Part shown: positions 43,980 to 53,294 of the stretch, piece after piece
How positions within the stretch are numbered: the stretch's first letter is position 1
How the letters are laid out: every line of letters begins with the position of its first letter
Source: UBA1801 sp035353395
Lineage (GTDB): Bacteria; Acidobacteriota; Holophagae; Holophagales; Holophagaceae
NCBI GenBank assembly: GCA_035353395.1
Contig: DAOPZL010000007.1
Span: 1-64,000, forward strand
DNA: 64,000 nucleotides
Direction: 5' to 3'
The notes under the pieces: model-generated
Told to the model about the DNA's origin: nothing
Databases searched by the model: none
Seen by the model: only the letters and a program-made list of their open reading frames with translations
Program-made: the position numbers and the translations under genes

Positions 43980-44186
43980 TCACCCCATGATCCTTCTTTC
44001 CTGCGCGAGGCGCTTGAGGGACTTCTTCCTGGCCGCGAGCATCTTCCGCTTGCGCTTGGCGCTCGGCTTCTCGTAGTGCTGGCGCTTCTTCAGCTCGCTG
44101 AGGATTCCCGACTTCTCGCACTTGCGCTTGAACCGGCGCAGTGCGTTCTCGAAGGTCTCGTCTTCCTTGATCTTCACCAATGGCAT
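43980..44186 (-). CDS. rpsU: Ribosomal protein S21
   Basis: 68 residues, standard S21 length: MPLVKIKEDETFENALRRFKRKCEKSGILSELKKRQHYEKPSAKRKRK covers the whole conserved core. The very basic tail (KRKRKMLAARKKSLKRLAQERR) is typical. SD AGGGGGTG lies upstream of ATG 44186. Bound to the 30S subunit near the 3' end of 16S rRNA. Divergent from the Ser/Thr kinase gene. Confidence 0.97.
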   Translation of the reverse strand: MPLVKIKEDETFENALRRFKRKCEKSGILSELKKRQHYEKPSAKRKRKMLAARKKSLKRLAQERRIMG

Positions 44187-44320
44187 GTATGGACACCCCC
44201 TCTCGCCGCAGAATCGCCCAGGTCCGGAACCGGAATCAGGGCCGACGACCAGGATACACCTTATATGCCCTGCTGGCGAGCATTCTTTCCGGACCTGGCG
44301 CGGGAAACCGGCGGAACTGC

Positions 44321-44350
44321 TTGATGGGGCTCAGGCCGGAAGGGTAGAAT
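44321..44350 (+). promoter_or_regulatory. Sigma70-like promoter for the Ser/Thr kinase gene
   Basis: TTGATG at 44321-44326 and TAGAAT at 44345-44350 with 18 nt between. Predicted start site is about 16 nt before the ATG at 44373, so the leader is very short and no clear SD is visible. Confidence 0.55.
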
Positions 44351-44372
44351 CTACACTCTCCCATGAGTCTGC

Positions 44373-46562
44373 ATGCCACGTCCCTTATTGCTGATTGTTG
44401 ATGCCGAATCCCTGAAGTCGCTGGGACTCGAGAAGGTCCTGGCGAGGGAGGGATGGGATCTCGCCTGGGCGACCAACCAGCAGGCCGTGCACGTGGGGCT
44501 GATGGGCCAGGAACCCAGCCTGGTTCTCGTGGACTTCTCCCGGAGCGGGGAGGCCGGGGCCAAGTCCATCCTCCGGCTCAGGGAACAGAATCCTCGCCTC
44601 CCCGTGGTCGCCCTGCAGGGCCAGGTTCCCGCGCCGAGGGAGGTCCCCGTGTCGGCCGTCCTGGATCGGGACCTCGCCCTGGACCAGTGGTCGCCCTTCC
44701 TGAAGAACCTCCTGCCGCGCGTGCCTCTGGAACGCAAGCTCACGACCGAGGATCTCTTCGGGGACATCCTGGCCGACATCGAGGGAGCGTCCGGCCCGAA
44801 GCCCTCCAGGCCCGCGCCGGCTCCTGCGCCAGCTCCGGCTCCTGCCCCCGCCAGGCGCCCTGCCGCGGGCAGGCCGGTCCCGGGGACGGTGCCCGTCCGG
44901 AAGCCGAACCTTACGCCCGTCGCGCCCAAGCTCCCCGCGCCCGAGGCTCCCAAGCTCCCCAAGTCTCCTGTGCAGGAAGGCCTGCCCCCCGCGCCGGAGA
45001 CCCCCTCGGCCTCTTCCATCCTGCCGGACCTCTTCGGGGACATCCTCGGCCCCCTGGAGAACCCGCGGGCCACCCAGCCGGCCAAGGGCAAGCCCGATCT
45101 CACGCTGAGCGAGTTCTCCGGGATCAAGGATCCGTTCAAGGCCCCGCCGGAGCCCTCCCCCTTGCCGGTCCCCCCGTCCCCCAGGGAGGCGCTCCCTGCT
45201 TCCCCCGACGCCGTCGACTTCGCGGACGAGGACGTGCCGGAACTCGAGTTCCTGGGATCCACCGGCATCACTCCCACCGCGAAGCCTTCCCGGCGGGAGG
45301 CCGATCCTTCCCCCTCGCCCAGGCCCCTCCCCGAGCCGGACCTGCGGGCGGAACCCTTCGACGACGCCTCTTTCGAGGAGTTCGGCAACTACTACCTCAT
45401 CGAGAAGATCGCCGTCGGCGGCATGGCCGAGCTCTTCAAGGCCCGCCAGCGCGGAGTCCACGATTTCGAGAAGATCGTGGCCATCAAGCGCATCCTGCCC
45501 CACCTCTCCGACAACGACGAGTTCGTCCGGATGTTCATCGACGAGGCCAAGCTGGCGGCGCAGCTGACGCATCCGAACATCGTCCAGATCTTCGACCTGG
45601 GCAAGGCCAGCGGGTTCTACTACATCGCCATGGAGTACGTGGACGGCAAGGACCTGCGGAGCCTGCTCCGGAAGGTGCGCGAGTACCGGAAGCCCTTCCC
45701 GGAGGCCGTGGCCGCCTTCGTCACCATGAAGGTGGCCATGGCTCTCGACTACGCGCACCGCAAGCGCGGCATGAACAACAAGGAGCTGAAGCTGGTCCAC
45801 CGGGACGTGAGCCCCCAGAACGTGTTGATCTCGAGCGAGGGGGCGGTGAAGCTGGTGGATTTCGGCATCGCCAAGGCCGCCACCAAGAGCACGCAGACCA
45901 TGGCGGGCGCCCTCAAGGGCAAGCTGCTCTACATGAGCCCCGAGCAGGCCCTGGGCCAGTCCCTGGACAACCGCTCCGACATCTACTCGCTGGGCCTCGT
46001 GCTCTTCGAGCTCCTCACGGGGGAACGCTGCTTCCAGGCCGACAGCGAGCTGGGGGTGCTGGAGAAGGTCCGGCTGGGGAAGGTGCAGGATGTCCGGGCC
46101 GCGAATCCCCAGGTCTCCAGGGACATGGCGGACATCCTCGAAAAGGCGCTGCAGAAGAACGTGGACCAGCGCTACGCCTCGGCCCGCCTGATGGAAAGGG
46201 ACCTCAAGTCGCTGCTGGTGAAGCACGGGAACGAACCCACGGACCACGAGGTCGCGGAGTACGTGAACACGCTCCTCAAGGGGACCAAGGAGCAGCTGGA
46301 CACGCTCCTGGCCACCCACTTCGCCGCCAGGACTCCGGTTCCCGCCCCCGAGCCCGAGCGCGCGCCGATCCGGGAGACCGCGATCGGGGACCTTCCGACC
46401 ACGGTGGAAGTGAAGCCGCCGCCCGCGCGGGTCGTCCCTCCGCCCGAGATCCGCAGCCTGCCGAAGCGGGAGCTTCCCCGCTGGCTCCTGCCCGTGCTGC
46501 TGTGCATCGCGCTGGCCGGCCTGCTGGTCCTGCTGTTTTTCACGGGCGGGGCAAGCAGCTAA
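44373..46562 (+). CDS. Transmembrane Ser/Thr protein kinase with receiver-like N-terminus
   Basis: 729 residues. Residues 1-115 resemble a degenerate receiver (LLLIVDAESLKSLGLEKVL, LVLVDFSRSG). A Pro/Ala-rich linker of about 200 residues contains an (AP)n tract and two copies of DLFGDIL. The kinase domain runs about 338-600: GGMAELFKA, Lys in VAIKRIL near 371, HRDVSPQN near 475 and DFGIAK near 496. One membrane helix at the very C-terminus (WLLPVLLCIALAGLLVLLFF) gives tail-anchored topology. The HRDVSPQN loop (instead of HRDLKPxN) is the version common in Myxococcus and Acidobacteria kinases. Followed by a small coiled protein gene 57 nt later. Confidence 0.9.
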   Translation: MPRPLLLIVDAESLKSLGLEKVLAREGWDLAWATNQQAVHVGLMGQEPSLVLVDFSRSGEAGAKSILRLREQNPRLPVVALQGQVPAPREVPVSAVLDRDLALDQWSPFLKNLLPRVPLERKLTTEDLFGDILADIEGASGPKPSRPAPAPAPAPAPAPARRPAAGRPVPGTVPVRKPNLTPVAPKLPAPEAPKLPKSPVQEGLPPAPETPSASSILPDLFGDILGPLENPRATQPAKGKPDLTLSEFSGIKDPFKAPPEPSPLPVPPSPREALPASPDAVDFADEDVPELEFLGSTGITPTAKPSRREADPSPSPRPLPEPDLRAEPFDDASFEEFGNYYLIEKIAVGGMAELFKARQRGVHDFEKIVAIKRILPHLSDNDEFVRMFIDEAKLAAQLTHPNIVQIFDLGKASGFYYIAMEYVDGKDLRSLLRKVREYRKPFPEAVAAFVTMKVAMALDYAHRKRGMNNKELKLVHRDVSPQNVLISSEGAVKLVDFGIAKAATKSTQTMAGALKGKLLYMSPEQALGQSLDNRSDIYSLGLVLFELLTGERCFQADSELGVLEKVRLGKVQDVRAANPQVSRDMADILEKALQKNVDQRYASARLMERDLKSLLVKHGNEPTDHEVAEYVNTLLKGTKEQLDTLLATHFAARTPVPAPEPERAPIRETAIGDLPTTVEVKPPPARVVPPPEIRSLPKRELPRWLLPVLLCIALAGLLVLLFFTGGASS

Positions 46563-46619
46563 GATGGAGTCATCCTCATCGGCGTCACGCAATCGTCACC
46601 CATTCCCAGGGAGCCCTTC

Positions 46620-46916
46620 ATGGAACTGAGCAAGGATCAGGCAGCCTTCTACAACCAGGCACGGGAACGTTGCCGCCAGGATGTCGTCGAGATGAACAAC
46701 ACCATCCGCGCCGAATGGCAGCACCTCAACGACGAGATCAAGCGTGTGCAGGAACTGATCCAGACGCTGGAGACCCGCAAGCAGACGCTCGGCCAGATGT
46801 ACGCGTCCGCGAGCGAGATGATCGGGGCGGACAACGACCTGGACATCTCCCCGGCCATCCAGGAGGGGATGGAGGAAAGCGCCGACGACCTCGGCGTCGG
46901 CGAGATCGACCTGTAG
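46620..46916 (+). CDS. Hypothetical small helical protein
   Basis: 98 residues, SD AGGGAG before ATG 46620. Residues 10-60 form an amphipathic helix or coiled coil (AEWQHLNDEIKRVQELIQTLETRKQTLGQ), and the C-terminus is acidic (EESADDLGVGEIDL). No known domain, no signal peptide. Same strand and close to the Ser/Thr kinase gene, so it could be a substrate or partner; nothing in the sequence proves it. Confidence 0.6.
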   Translation: MELSKDQAAFYNQARERCRQDVVEMNNTIRAEWQHLNDEIKRVQELIQTLETRKQTLGQMYASASEMIGADNDLDISPAIQEGMEESADDLGVGEIDL

Positions 46917-46936
46917 CCCACTGGCCCGGGGTTCCC

Positions 46937-46974
46937 GGGACGGACGGAGGCTCCCCGGGGCCGTCGTCCGTCCC
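46937..46974. terminator. Hairpin between convergent genes
   Basis: Arms GGGACGGACG and CGTCCGTCCC around an 18-nt GC-rich loop, placed between the 46916 stop (plus) and the 46977 stop (minus). Likely shared terminator; no U-run on either side. Confidence 0.5.
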
Positions 46975-46976
46975 GG

Positions 46977-47180
46977 TCAACGCTGCCTGAAGAGGGGAGC
47001 CGAGCATTTCCCGCAGGAAGCCCGGTGCGCCGGGTTGCGGCACCCGCAGCGGGCGCACGTCCGGTCGAGCCCGCGCTTCCGCCTCCGGGCGCGAAGCCAG
47101 AGGACTCCCAGGAGAAGCACCAGCAGCGCCGCTTTCGCCGGCGCCCAGGCGACGAAGGAGCTTGCCGGGCCGGCGGGCAT
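46977..47180 (-). CDS. Small membrane protein with C-terminal zinc ribbon
   Basis: 67 residues: one membrane helix (AKAALLVLLLGVLWLRA), a basic RRRKRG stop-transfer, then a zinc-ribbon pattern CARCGCRNPAHRASCGKC. It starts 6 nt after the epimerase stop, so it is probably translated from the same mRNA. I do not know a named family. Confidence 0.6.
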   Translation of the reverse strand: MPAGPASSFVAWAPAKAALLVLLLGVLWLRARRRKRGLDRTCARCGCRNPAHRASCGKCSAPLFRQR

Positions 47181-47186
47181 GGGGCT

Positions 47187-48194
47187 TCAGCGGGCGTGGA
47201 ACTCGCGGTACCACGCCACGAAGCGGGCCAGCCCCACGGGCAGGTCGGTATGGGGCCTGAAGCCGGTCAGCGCCTCCAGGCTGGAGGTGTCCGCGACGGT
47301 CTCCAGGACGTCCCCCGGCTGGAGGGGGAGCATGTTCAGCCGGGCCTTGCGGCCCAGGGCCTGCTCGAGTTCCCGGATGAACCGCATCAAGGGCTCGGGC
47401 TGGCTGTTGCCGATGTTGACGACCCGGTAGGGGGCGCTGCTCTCCGAGGGCGCTCCCGTCTCCACGGTCCACGCGGCGTTGGCCTCCGGCGCGAGGGGCG
47501 CGAGCCGCATGATGCCTTCGACGATGTCGTCGATGTAGGTGAAGTCCCGCCGCATCTCACCGTTGTTGTAGACGTCGATGGGCCGGTCCTCGAGGATGGC
47601 CCTGGTGAACTTGAAGTAGGCCATGTCCGGGCGGCCCCAGGGGCCGTAGACGGTGAAGAAGCGCAGCCCGGTCGTGGGGAGCCCGTACAGGTGCGCGTAG
47701 CTGTGGCTCATCAGCTCGTTGGCCTTCTTGGTGGCCGCGTAGAGGGAGACCGGGTGGTCCGTGCGGTCGGAGGGGCTGAAGGGGGTCTTCCGGTTGAGTC
47801 CATAGACGGAGCTCGAGGAGGCGTAGAGCAGGTGCCGCACCTCCGTCCGGCGGCAGCCCTCCAGCACGTTGAGGTGGCCGACCAGGTTGGAGTCCGCGTA
47901 GGCGAGCGGATGATCCAGCGAATAGCGGACGCCGGCCTGGGCCGCCAGGTGGATCACCCGCTCAGGCCGTTCGCGGGCGAAGACGGCCGCCGTGGCCTCC
48001 CGGTCGGCGAGGTCCAGCCTGGTGAAGCGGTAGCCCTTCCGGCCCTCGAGGCGGGCCAGCCGGGCGTGCTTCAGCTCCACGTCGTAGTAGTCGTTCAGGT
48101 TGTCGATGCCGACGACTTCGTGCCCCTCGGTCAGCAGGCGCTCCGCAAGGTGAAGGCCGATGAATCCTGCCGTGCCTGTAACGAGGTATTTCAT
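47187..48194 (-). CDS. NAD-dependent epimerase, probable UDP-glucuronate 4-epimerase
   Basis: 335 residues of extended SDR type. NAD motif TGTAGFIGLHLAERLL at residues 7-22; HLAAQAGVRYSL; catalytic YxxxK in SLYAATKKANE; GLRFFTVYGPWGRPDMA and the RDFTYIDDIVEG segment are characteristic of UDP-glucuronate/galacturonate 4-epimerases. Would supply UDP-galacturonate for surface polysaccharide. Neighbours are a zinc-ribbon membrane protein 3' and the LAB_N protein 5', fitting an envelope locus. Confidence 0.88.
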   Translation of the reverse strand: MKYLVTGTAGFIGLHLAERLLTEGHEVVGIDNLNDYYDVELKHARLARLEGRKGYRFTRLDLADREATAAVFARERPERVIHLAAQAGVRYSLDHPLAYADSNLVGHLNVLEGCRRTEVRHLLYASSSSVYGLNRKTPFSPSDRTDHPVSLYAATKKANELMSHSYAHLYGLPTTGLRFFTVYGPWGRPDMAYFKFTRAILEDRPIDVYNNGEMRRDFTYIDDIVEGIMRLAPLAPEANAAWTVETGAPSESSAPYRVVNIGNSQPEPLMRFIRELEQALGRKARLNMLPLQPGDVLETVADTSSLEALTGFRPHTDLPVGLARFVAWYREFHAR

Positions 48195-48231
48195 GGAGAA
48201 CTCCTTGTGCGAGTCTGGGGCGGGCCGAAGG

Positions 48232-48558
48232 TCACTCGGCCGGATGCGTGCGGTTCGCGGCCCTGGCCTTGGTCTCGTGATGGATCAGCCAGAGATTGCG
48301 CAGGTAGATGAAGAAGCCGGCGCCCTGGCCCAGGATGAAGACCGGGTCCGCCCGGCGGATGGCATAGGCCAGGAGCACCGCGGAGCCCCCGATGGAGAAG
48401 TACCAGAACGAGACAGGGATGATGCTCCGCTTGTGCTTCTCCGACACCAGCCACTGGAGGAAGAACCGCGCGCTGAAGAGAAGCTGCCCCAGCATCCCGA
48501 CGGCCAGCCAGATGTGGTCCGCATCCGTGTAGCGGCTGAACTGCTCGAACAGGTTCAT
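48232..48558 (-). CDS. Lipid-A-biosynthesis N-terminal domain (LAB_N) membrane protein
   Basis: 108 residues with three membrane segments. The LAB_N pattern is present: LLFSARFFLQWLVSEKHKRSIIPVSFWYFSIGGSAVLLAYAIRRADPVFILGQGAGFFIYLRNLWLI. ATG 48558 has GGAG 10 nt upstream; an in-frame GTG at 48567 is the alternative. In larger proteins this domain sits before glycosyltransferase or lipid A N-terminal regions; alone its role is unclear. Upstream of the epimerase gene with 37 nt between. Confidence 0.82.
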   Translation of the reverse strand: MNLFEQFSRYTDADHIWLAVGMLGQLLFSARFFLQWLVSEKHKRSIIPVSFWYFSIGGSAVLLAYAIRRADPVFILGQGAGFFIYLRNLWLIHHETKARAANRTHPAE

Positions 48559-48613
48559 GGGATCCACTCCTGGGCCTGATCGGAACCCGCGAGGGGGAGG
48601 TGGGCCGCGGCCA

Positions 48614-50431
<1,818 letters not shown>

Positions 50432-50590
50432 GCGTTACCTCGAACCGATTATTGTAGCCTGCAATCGTCGGGGAGGCCCGCGTGAACGGGCGGGAGTGGA
50501 CGTCATCTTTTTCGACGGGTTTCCTTCGGGCGGGGGTAGGATTTCCTGAGACCTCGTGATTTGCGAGCTCCGGAGACGTCAGGAGGAGGC

Positions 50591-51394
50591 GTGGTTCCTC
50601 GAAAGGCCCAGGACCGGATTCTGCTGGTGGACGACCTGGCGCTCGTCCGCAGGACGGTGCCGGCGCGCCTGGGCTCCCTGGGGCGCGAGGTCAGCAGCGT
50701 CGCCAACGTGTCCGAGGCCTCGGAATGGCTCGAGAAGCACGAGGCAGCCATGATCCTGCTCGACGTGGTGCTCCCCGGGCGGGACGGCTTCTCCTTCTGC
50801 CGGGAACTCAAGGCCGATCCGAGGTACGCCCGCATCCCGGTGATCATGCTCACGGACGTCGGGGGGAACATCCTCGACCGCAGCCTGGAGGCCGGGGCGG
50901 ACGATTACCTCCCCAAGCGCATCGATGATGCCTTCCTCCGGATCCGCGTCCGGCTTCACCTGCACCTCTTCGACCTTCGGCGGGAGCAGGACTACGCGCC
51001 GACGCCGGAAGGGCCGTCCGTCATCCTGCTGGCCACCCAGTCCTCGCTGCTCCAGGCCCAGATCCCGGCCCAGCTGGCCCAGGACGGGCACGACGTCCGG
51101 CTGGCGGACCGGCTGGATGAAGTCGGCCCGGCGTTCACGGGCTCCGAGAAGCTCCTGATCCTCGACATGGCCCTCGATCCGGAAGGAACCCACGACTTCC
51201 TGGCCCAGCTCCGGATGGATCCCGCGACCTCGGACCTGCCGGTGCTGCTCCTCTGCGACAAGAACGAAGTGGATGGACTGGCCGGCCTGGAATTCATGCT
51301 CGACGATGTCCTGGTGAAGCCGCTGACGGCCCAGCTGATCAGGCAGCGGATGCAGCTCCTCCTGGAGATGGGGAAGCGCGTCCGCGGTTCCTGA
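50591..51394 (+). CDS. Protein with two receiver domains
   Basis: 267 residues from GTG 50591 with AGGAGGAGG just upstream; a TTG at 50561 is the alternative. First receiver intact (LLVDDLALVRRTVP, Asp in MILLDVVLPGRDGF, Thr/Lys around IMLTDVGG and YLPKRI). The second is divergent: ILLATQSSLLQAQIP, LLILDMALDPEGTHD and VLVKPLTAQ keep Asp and Lys positions. No output domain. Not in an obvious kinase operon, and so its partner is not known. Confidence 0.78.
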   Translation: MVPRKAQDRILLVDDLALVRRTVPARLGSLGREVSSVANVSEASEWLEKHEAAMILLDVVLPGRDGFSFCRELKADPRYARIPVIMLTDVGGNILDRSLEAGADDYLPKRIDDAFLRIRVRLHLHLFDLRREQDYAPTPEGPSVILLATQSSLLQAQIPAQLAQDGHDVRLADRLDEVGPAFTGSEKLLILDMALDPEGTHDFLAQLRMDPATSDLPVLLLCDKNEVDGLAGLEFMLDDVLVKPLTAQLIRQRMQLLLEMGKRVRGS

Positions 51395-51437
51395 TCTGCG
51401 CCCGAAGACGCCCCAGGACCCGATGCCGGAGCGGCCC

Positions 51438-51983
51438 ATGCGACTCTCATCCTGGTTCGTGATCCCGTTCCTCGCCTGGAACCTCCTGGGGGCCCAGGCC
51501 CTCGCCAAGGCGGCCGTCCGGGAAGCCCAGGCCGCCGTCGGCGCGGTGCTCGACGACTGGCACCTGGCCGCGGCCCAGGCCGAGGAGGAACGCTACTTCA
51601 GCCACCTGGCTCCGGGAGCCGTCTTCATGGGGCTCGACGCCGAGGAACGCTGGGAGAAGGAGGCCTTCCGGAGGTGGGCGCATCCCGGGTTCGCGGCGCG
51701 CCGGATGTGGAGGTTCCAGGCCTCCCGGAGGACGGTCGCCCTGTCTCCCGATGGGCTGGTCGCCTGGTTCGACGAGCAGCTGGACACCTCGACCATGGGA
51801 TTGGCGAGAGGCAGCGGCGTCCTCGTGAAGCTCGACGGGACCTGGCAGATCGCGCAATATGCCCTGTCCCTGCCCATTCCTCCGGCGGCCTTCAGCGAGG
51901 TGCGGCAGATGATCGAGCTCCTGCGGAAGGACCAGGCCAAGGCCAAGGACGCGAAGCGTCCGCCGGAAAATCAGGGGAAGTGA
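51438..51983 (+). CDS. Exported SnoaL/NTF2-like (DUF4440-type) protein
   Basis: 181 residues from ATG 51438, with GGAG 7 nt upstream. Signal peptide MRLSSWFVIPFLAWNLLGAQA. The rest has the NTF2-like outline: VGAVLDDWHLAAAQAEEERYFSHLAPGAVFMGLDAEERWEKEAFRRW and later WFDEQLDT, GSGVLVKLDGTWQIAQYALS. Such domains bind small ligands or are enzymes; none is assignable here. The stop is 4 nt from that of the next, convergent gene. Confidence 0.7.
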   Translation: MRLSSWFVIPFLAWNLLGAQALAKAAVREAQAAVGAVLDDWHLAAAQAEEERYFSHLAPGAVFMGLDAEERWEKEAFRRWAHPGFAARRMWRFQASRRTVALSPDGLVAWFDEQLDTSTMGLARGSGVLVKLDGTWQIAQYALSLPIPPAAFSEVRQMIELLRKDQAKAKDAKRPPENQGK

Positions 51984-51987
51984 CGCC

Positions 51988-52758
51988 TCAGCCGTGCTTG
52001 AAGAGCCAGTACATGCCTTCCCGGTCGTTGCCCCAGGTATCTCCGAACAGCTTCAGCGCCGCCGCGGCCTCCTCGGGACTGCCTGGTTCCGGGATCCCGG
52101 GGAGTTCCCTGGGCAGCCGGCGGCGTCCGGTGAGGAACTCCTCGAAATAGGGATTGGCGCGGCGCGCGTCGAGGAGGGCCTGCTCGGCGCCCTTCCCGGC
52201 CCCTTCGCGGATGCGCACGAGCAGGGCCGCCCAGGCCATGAAGACGGAGCCCTCCCCCTCCCGTTTCTTCAGGAACTCGGCGAGGGTCTTCAGGTCGCCG
52301 GCGGCCAGCAGGCAGCAGACGAGCCGATAGCGGGCGCCCAAGTGGTCCTTCGCGTCGAAAGCCAGGACCGACTCCAGGTGCGGCACCGCGAGGGCCGCCC
52401 GTCCGGATCTCTCGTACAGCGAGGCCAGGGCCATGCGGGCCCGGAGGTAGGGCCTCGCCTCCTCGATCTCCCACAGGTCGCCGCGGTGTTCGCGCAGGAA
52501 CGGCGTGCCCAGCCTGGCCTCGGCCCGGTCCACGATGATCTTGAGCTGGGCGATCTGGGCCTTGGAGGGACCCGTCTCCTCGCGGACCCGCACGACCTGG
52601 GCGTCGGTGCACTCGCCGTCCAGGTCCAGGGCCTTCCGTGCCAGCGCCAGGGCGTCCGCCTTGTGCCGGGCGGCCAGGGCCCTGTCCGCCAGGGCCTGGG
52701 CGGCTTGTCTCTTGTTGACCGGCGTGGCGCCGGATCCGTTCTTGTTCGGAACTGTCAT
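51988..52758 (-). CDS. TPR-like hypothetical protein
   Basis: 256 residues, mostly helical, with weak TPR-like units (ALALARKALDLDGECTDAQV, RMALASLYERSGRAALAVPHLESVLAFDAKDHLGARYRLVCCLLAAGDL) and the tail WGNDREGMYWLFKHG. No membrane or signal sequence. 13 nt downstream of the membrane protein gene at 52772, probably one transcript. Function unknown. Confidence 0.65.
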   Translation of the reverse strand: MTVPNKNGSGATPVNKRQAAQALADRALAARHKADALALARKALDLDGECTDAQVVRVREETGPSKAQIAQLKIIVDRAEARLGTPFLREHRGDLWEIEEARPYLRARMALASLYERSGRAALAVPHLESVLAFDAKDHLGARYRLVCCLLAAGDLKTLAEFLKKREGEGSVFMAWAALLVRIREGAGKGAEQALLDARRANPYFEEFLTGRRRLPRELPGIPEPGSPEEAAAALKLFGDTWGNDREGMYWLFKHG

Positions 52759-52771
52759 GAATTTTCCCTGA

Positions 52772-53209
52772 TCAGAGGGTGGGGCCCGCGGAAAGCTCCG
52801 GCGGGGGTGGGAGCGTTCGCCCGAAGGCGTCCTTGTTCACCGCCACCAGGGAGGCGAGCAGGAAGCCCAGCAGGGCCAGGAGCGGCGCGCCTCGCCTGGC
52901 CTTCGCCAGCGACTTGGCGGAAAGCTCCGACATCACCAGCAGCAGGACCACGAGGACGGATTTCAACGGCAGGTAGCGGGCGTCCAGGGGATGCGCCTGC
53001 ATGGCCACCAGGAGACCTCCCGTGGCCGCGGCCAGGCGGAAGCCGTTGGCCGCGACCTTCTTCCAGAGGCTGGCCGCCAGTCCCCGCAGGTCCTCTCGCT
53101 CGTCCTCGAGGCCGGAGATCATGAGCGCCACCACGGCGGCGCCTCCGGCCGTGGAGACGCAGACGAAGTGAAGCCATTTCACCAGGTCGAACAACGCGAA
53201 ACGGGGCAT
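52772..53209 (-). CDS. Four-helix integral membrane protein, unknown
   Basis: 145 residues with four hydrophobic stretches: LVKWLHFVCVSTAGGAAVVA, LAAATGGLLVAM, VLVVLLLVMSELSA and LLALLGFLLASLVAV. The first histidine-containing helix (KWLHF) recalls CopD/DUF2269-type membrane proteins. Start at ATG 53209. No motif that names a function. Confidence 0.6.
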   Translation of the reverse strand: MPRFALFDLVKWLHFVCVSTAGGAAVVALMISGLEDEREDLRGLAASLWKKVAANGFRLAAATGGLLVAMQAHPLDARYLPLKSVLVVLLLVMSELSAKSLAKARRGAPLLALLGFLLASLVAVNKDAFGRTLPPPPELSAGPTL

Positions 53210-53294
53210 GGAAACCTCGGCAAGAGTGCGGCTATAGGATACCCCCGTCTCCTCCGGCCATCCCCGGCACGAGGATTCCCGTGCCGGCCGGCCG

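Noticed and set aside
44815..44860. (AP)n repeat in the kinase linker as a possible phase-variable repeat
   Set aside because: The codons vary and it stays in frame; it is a flexible linker, not a slippage tract.
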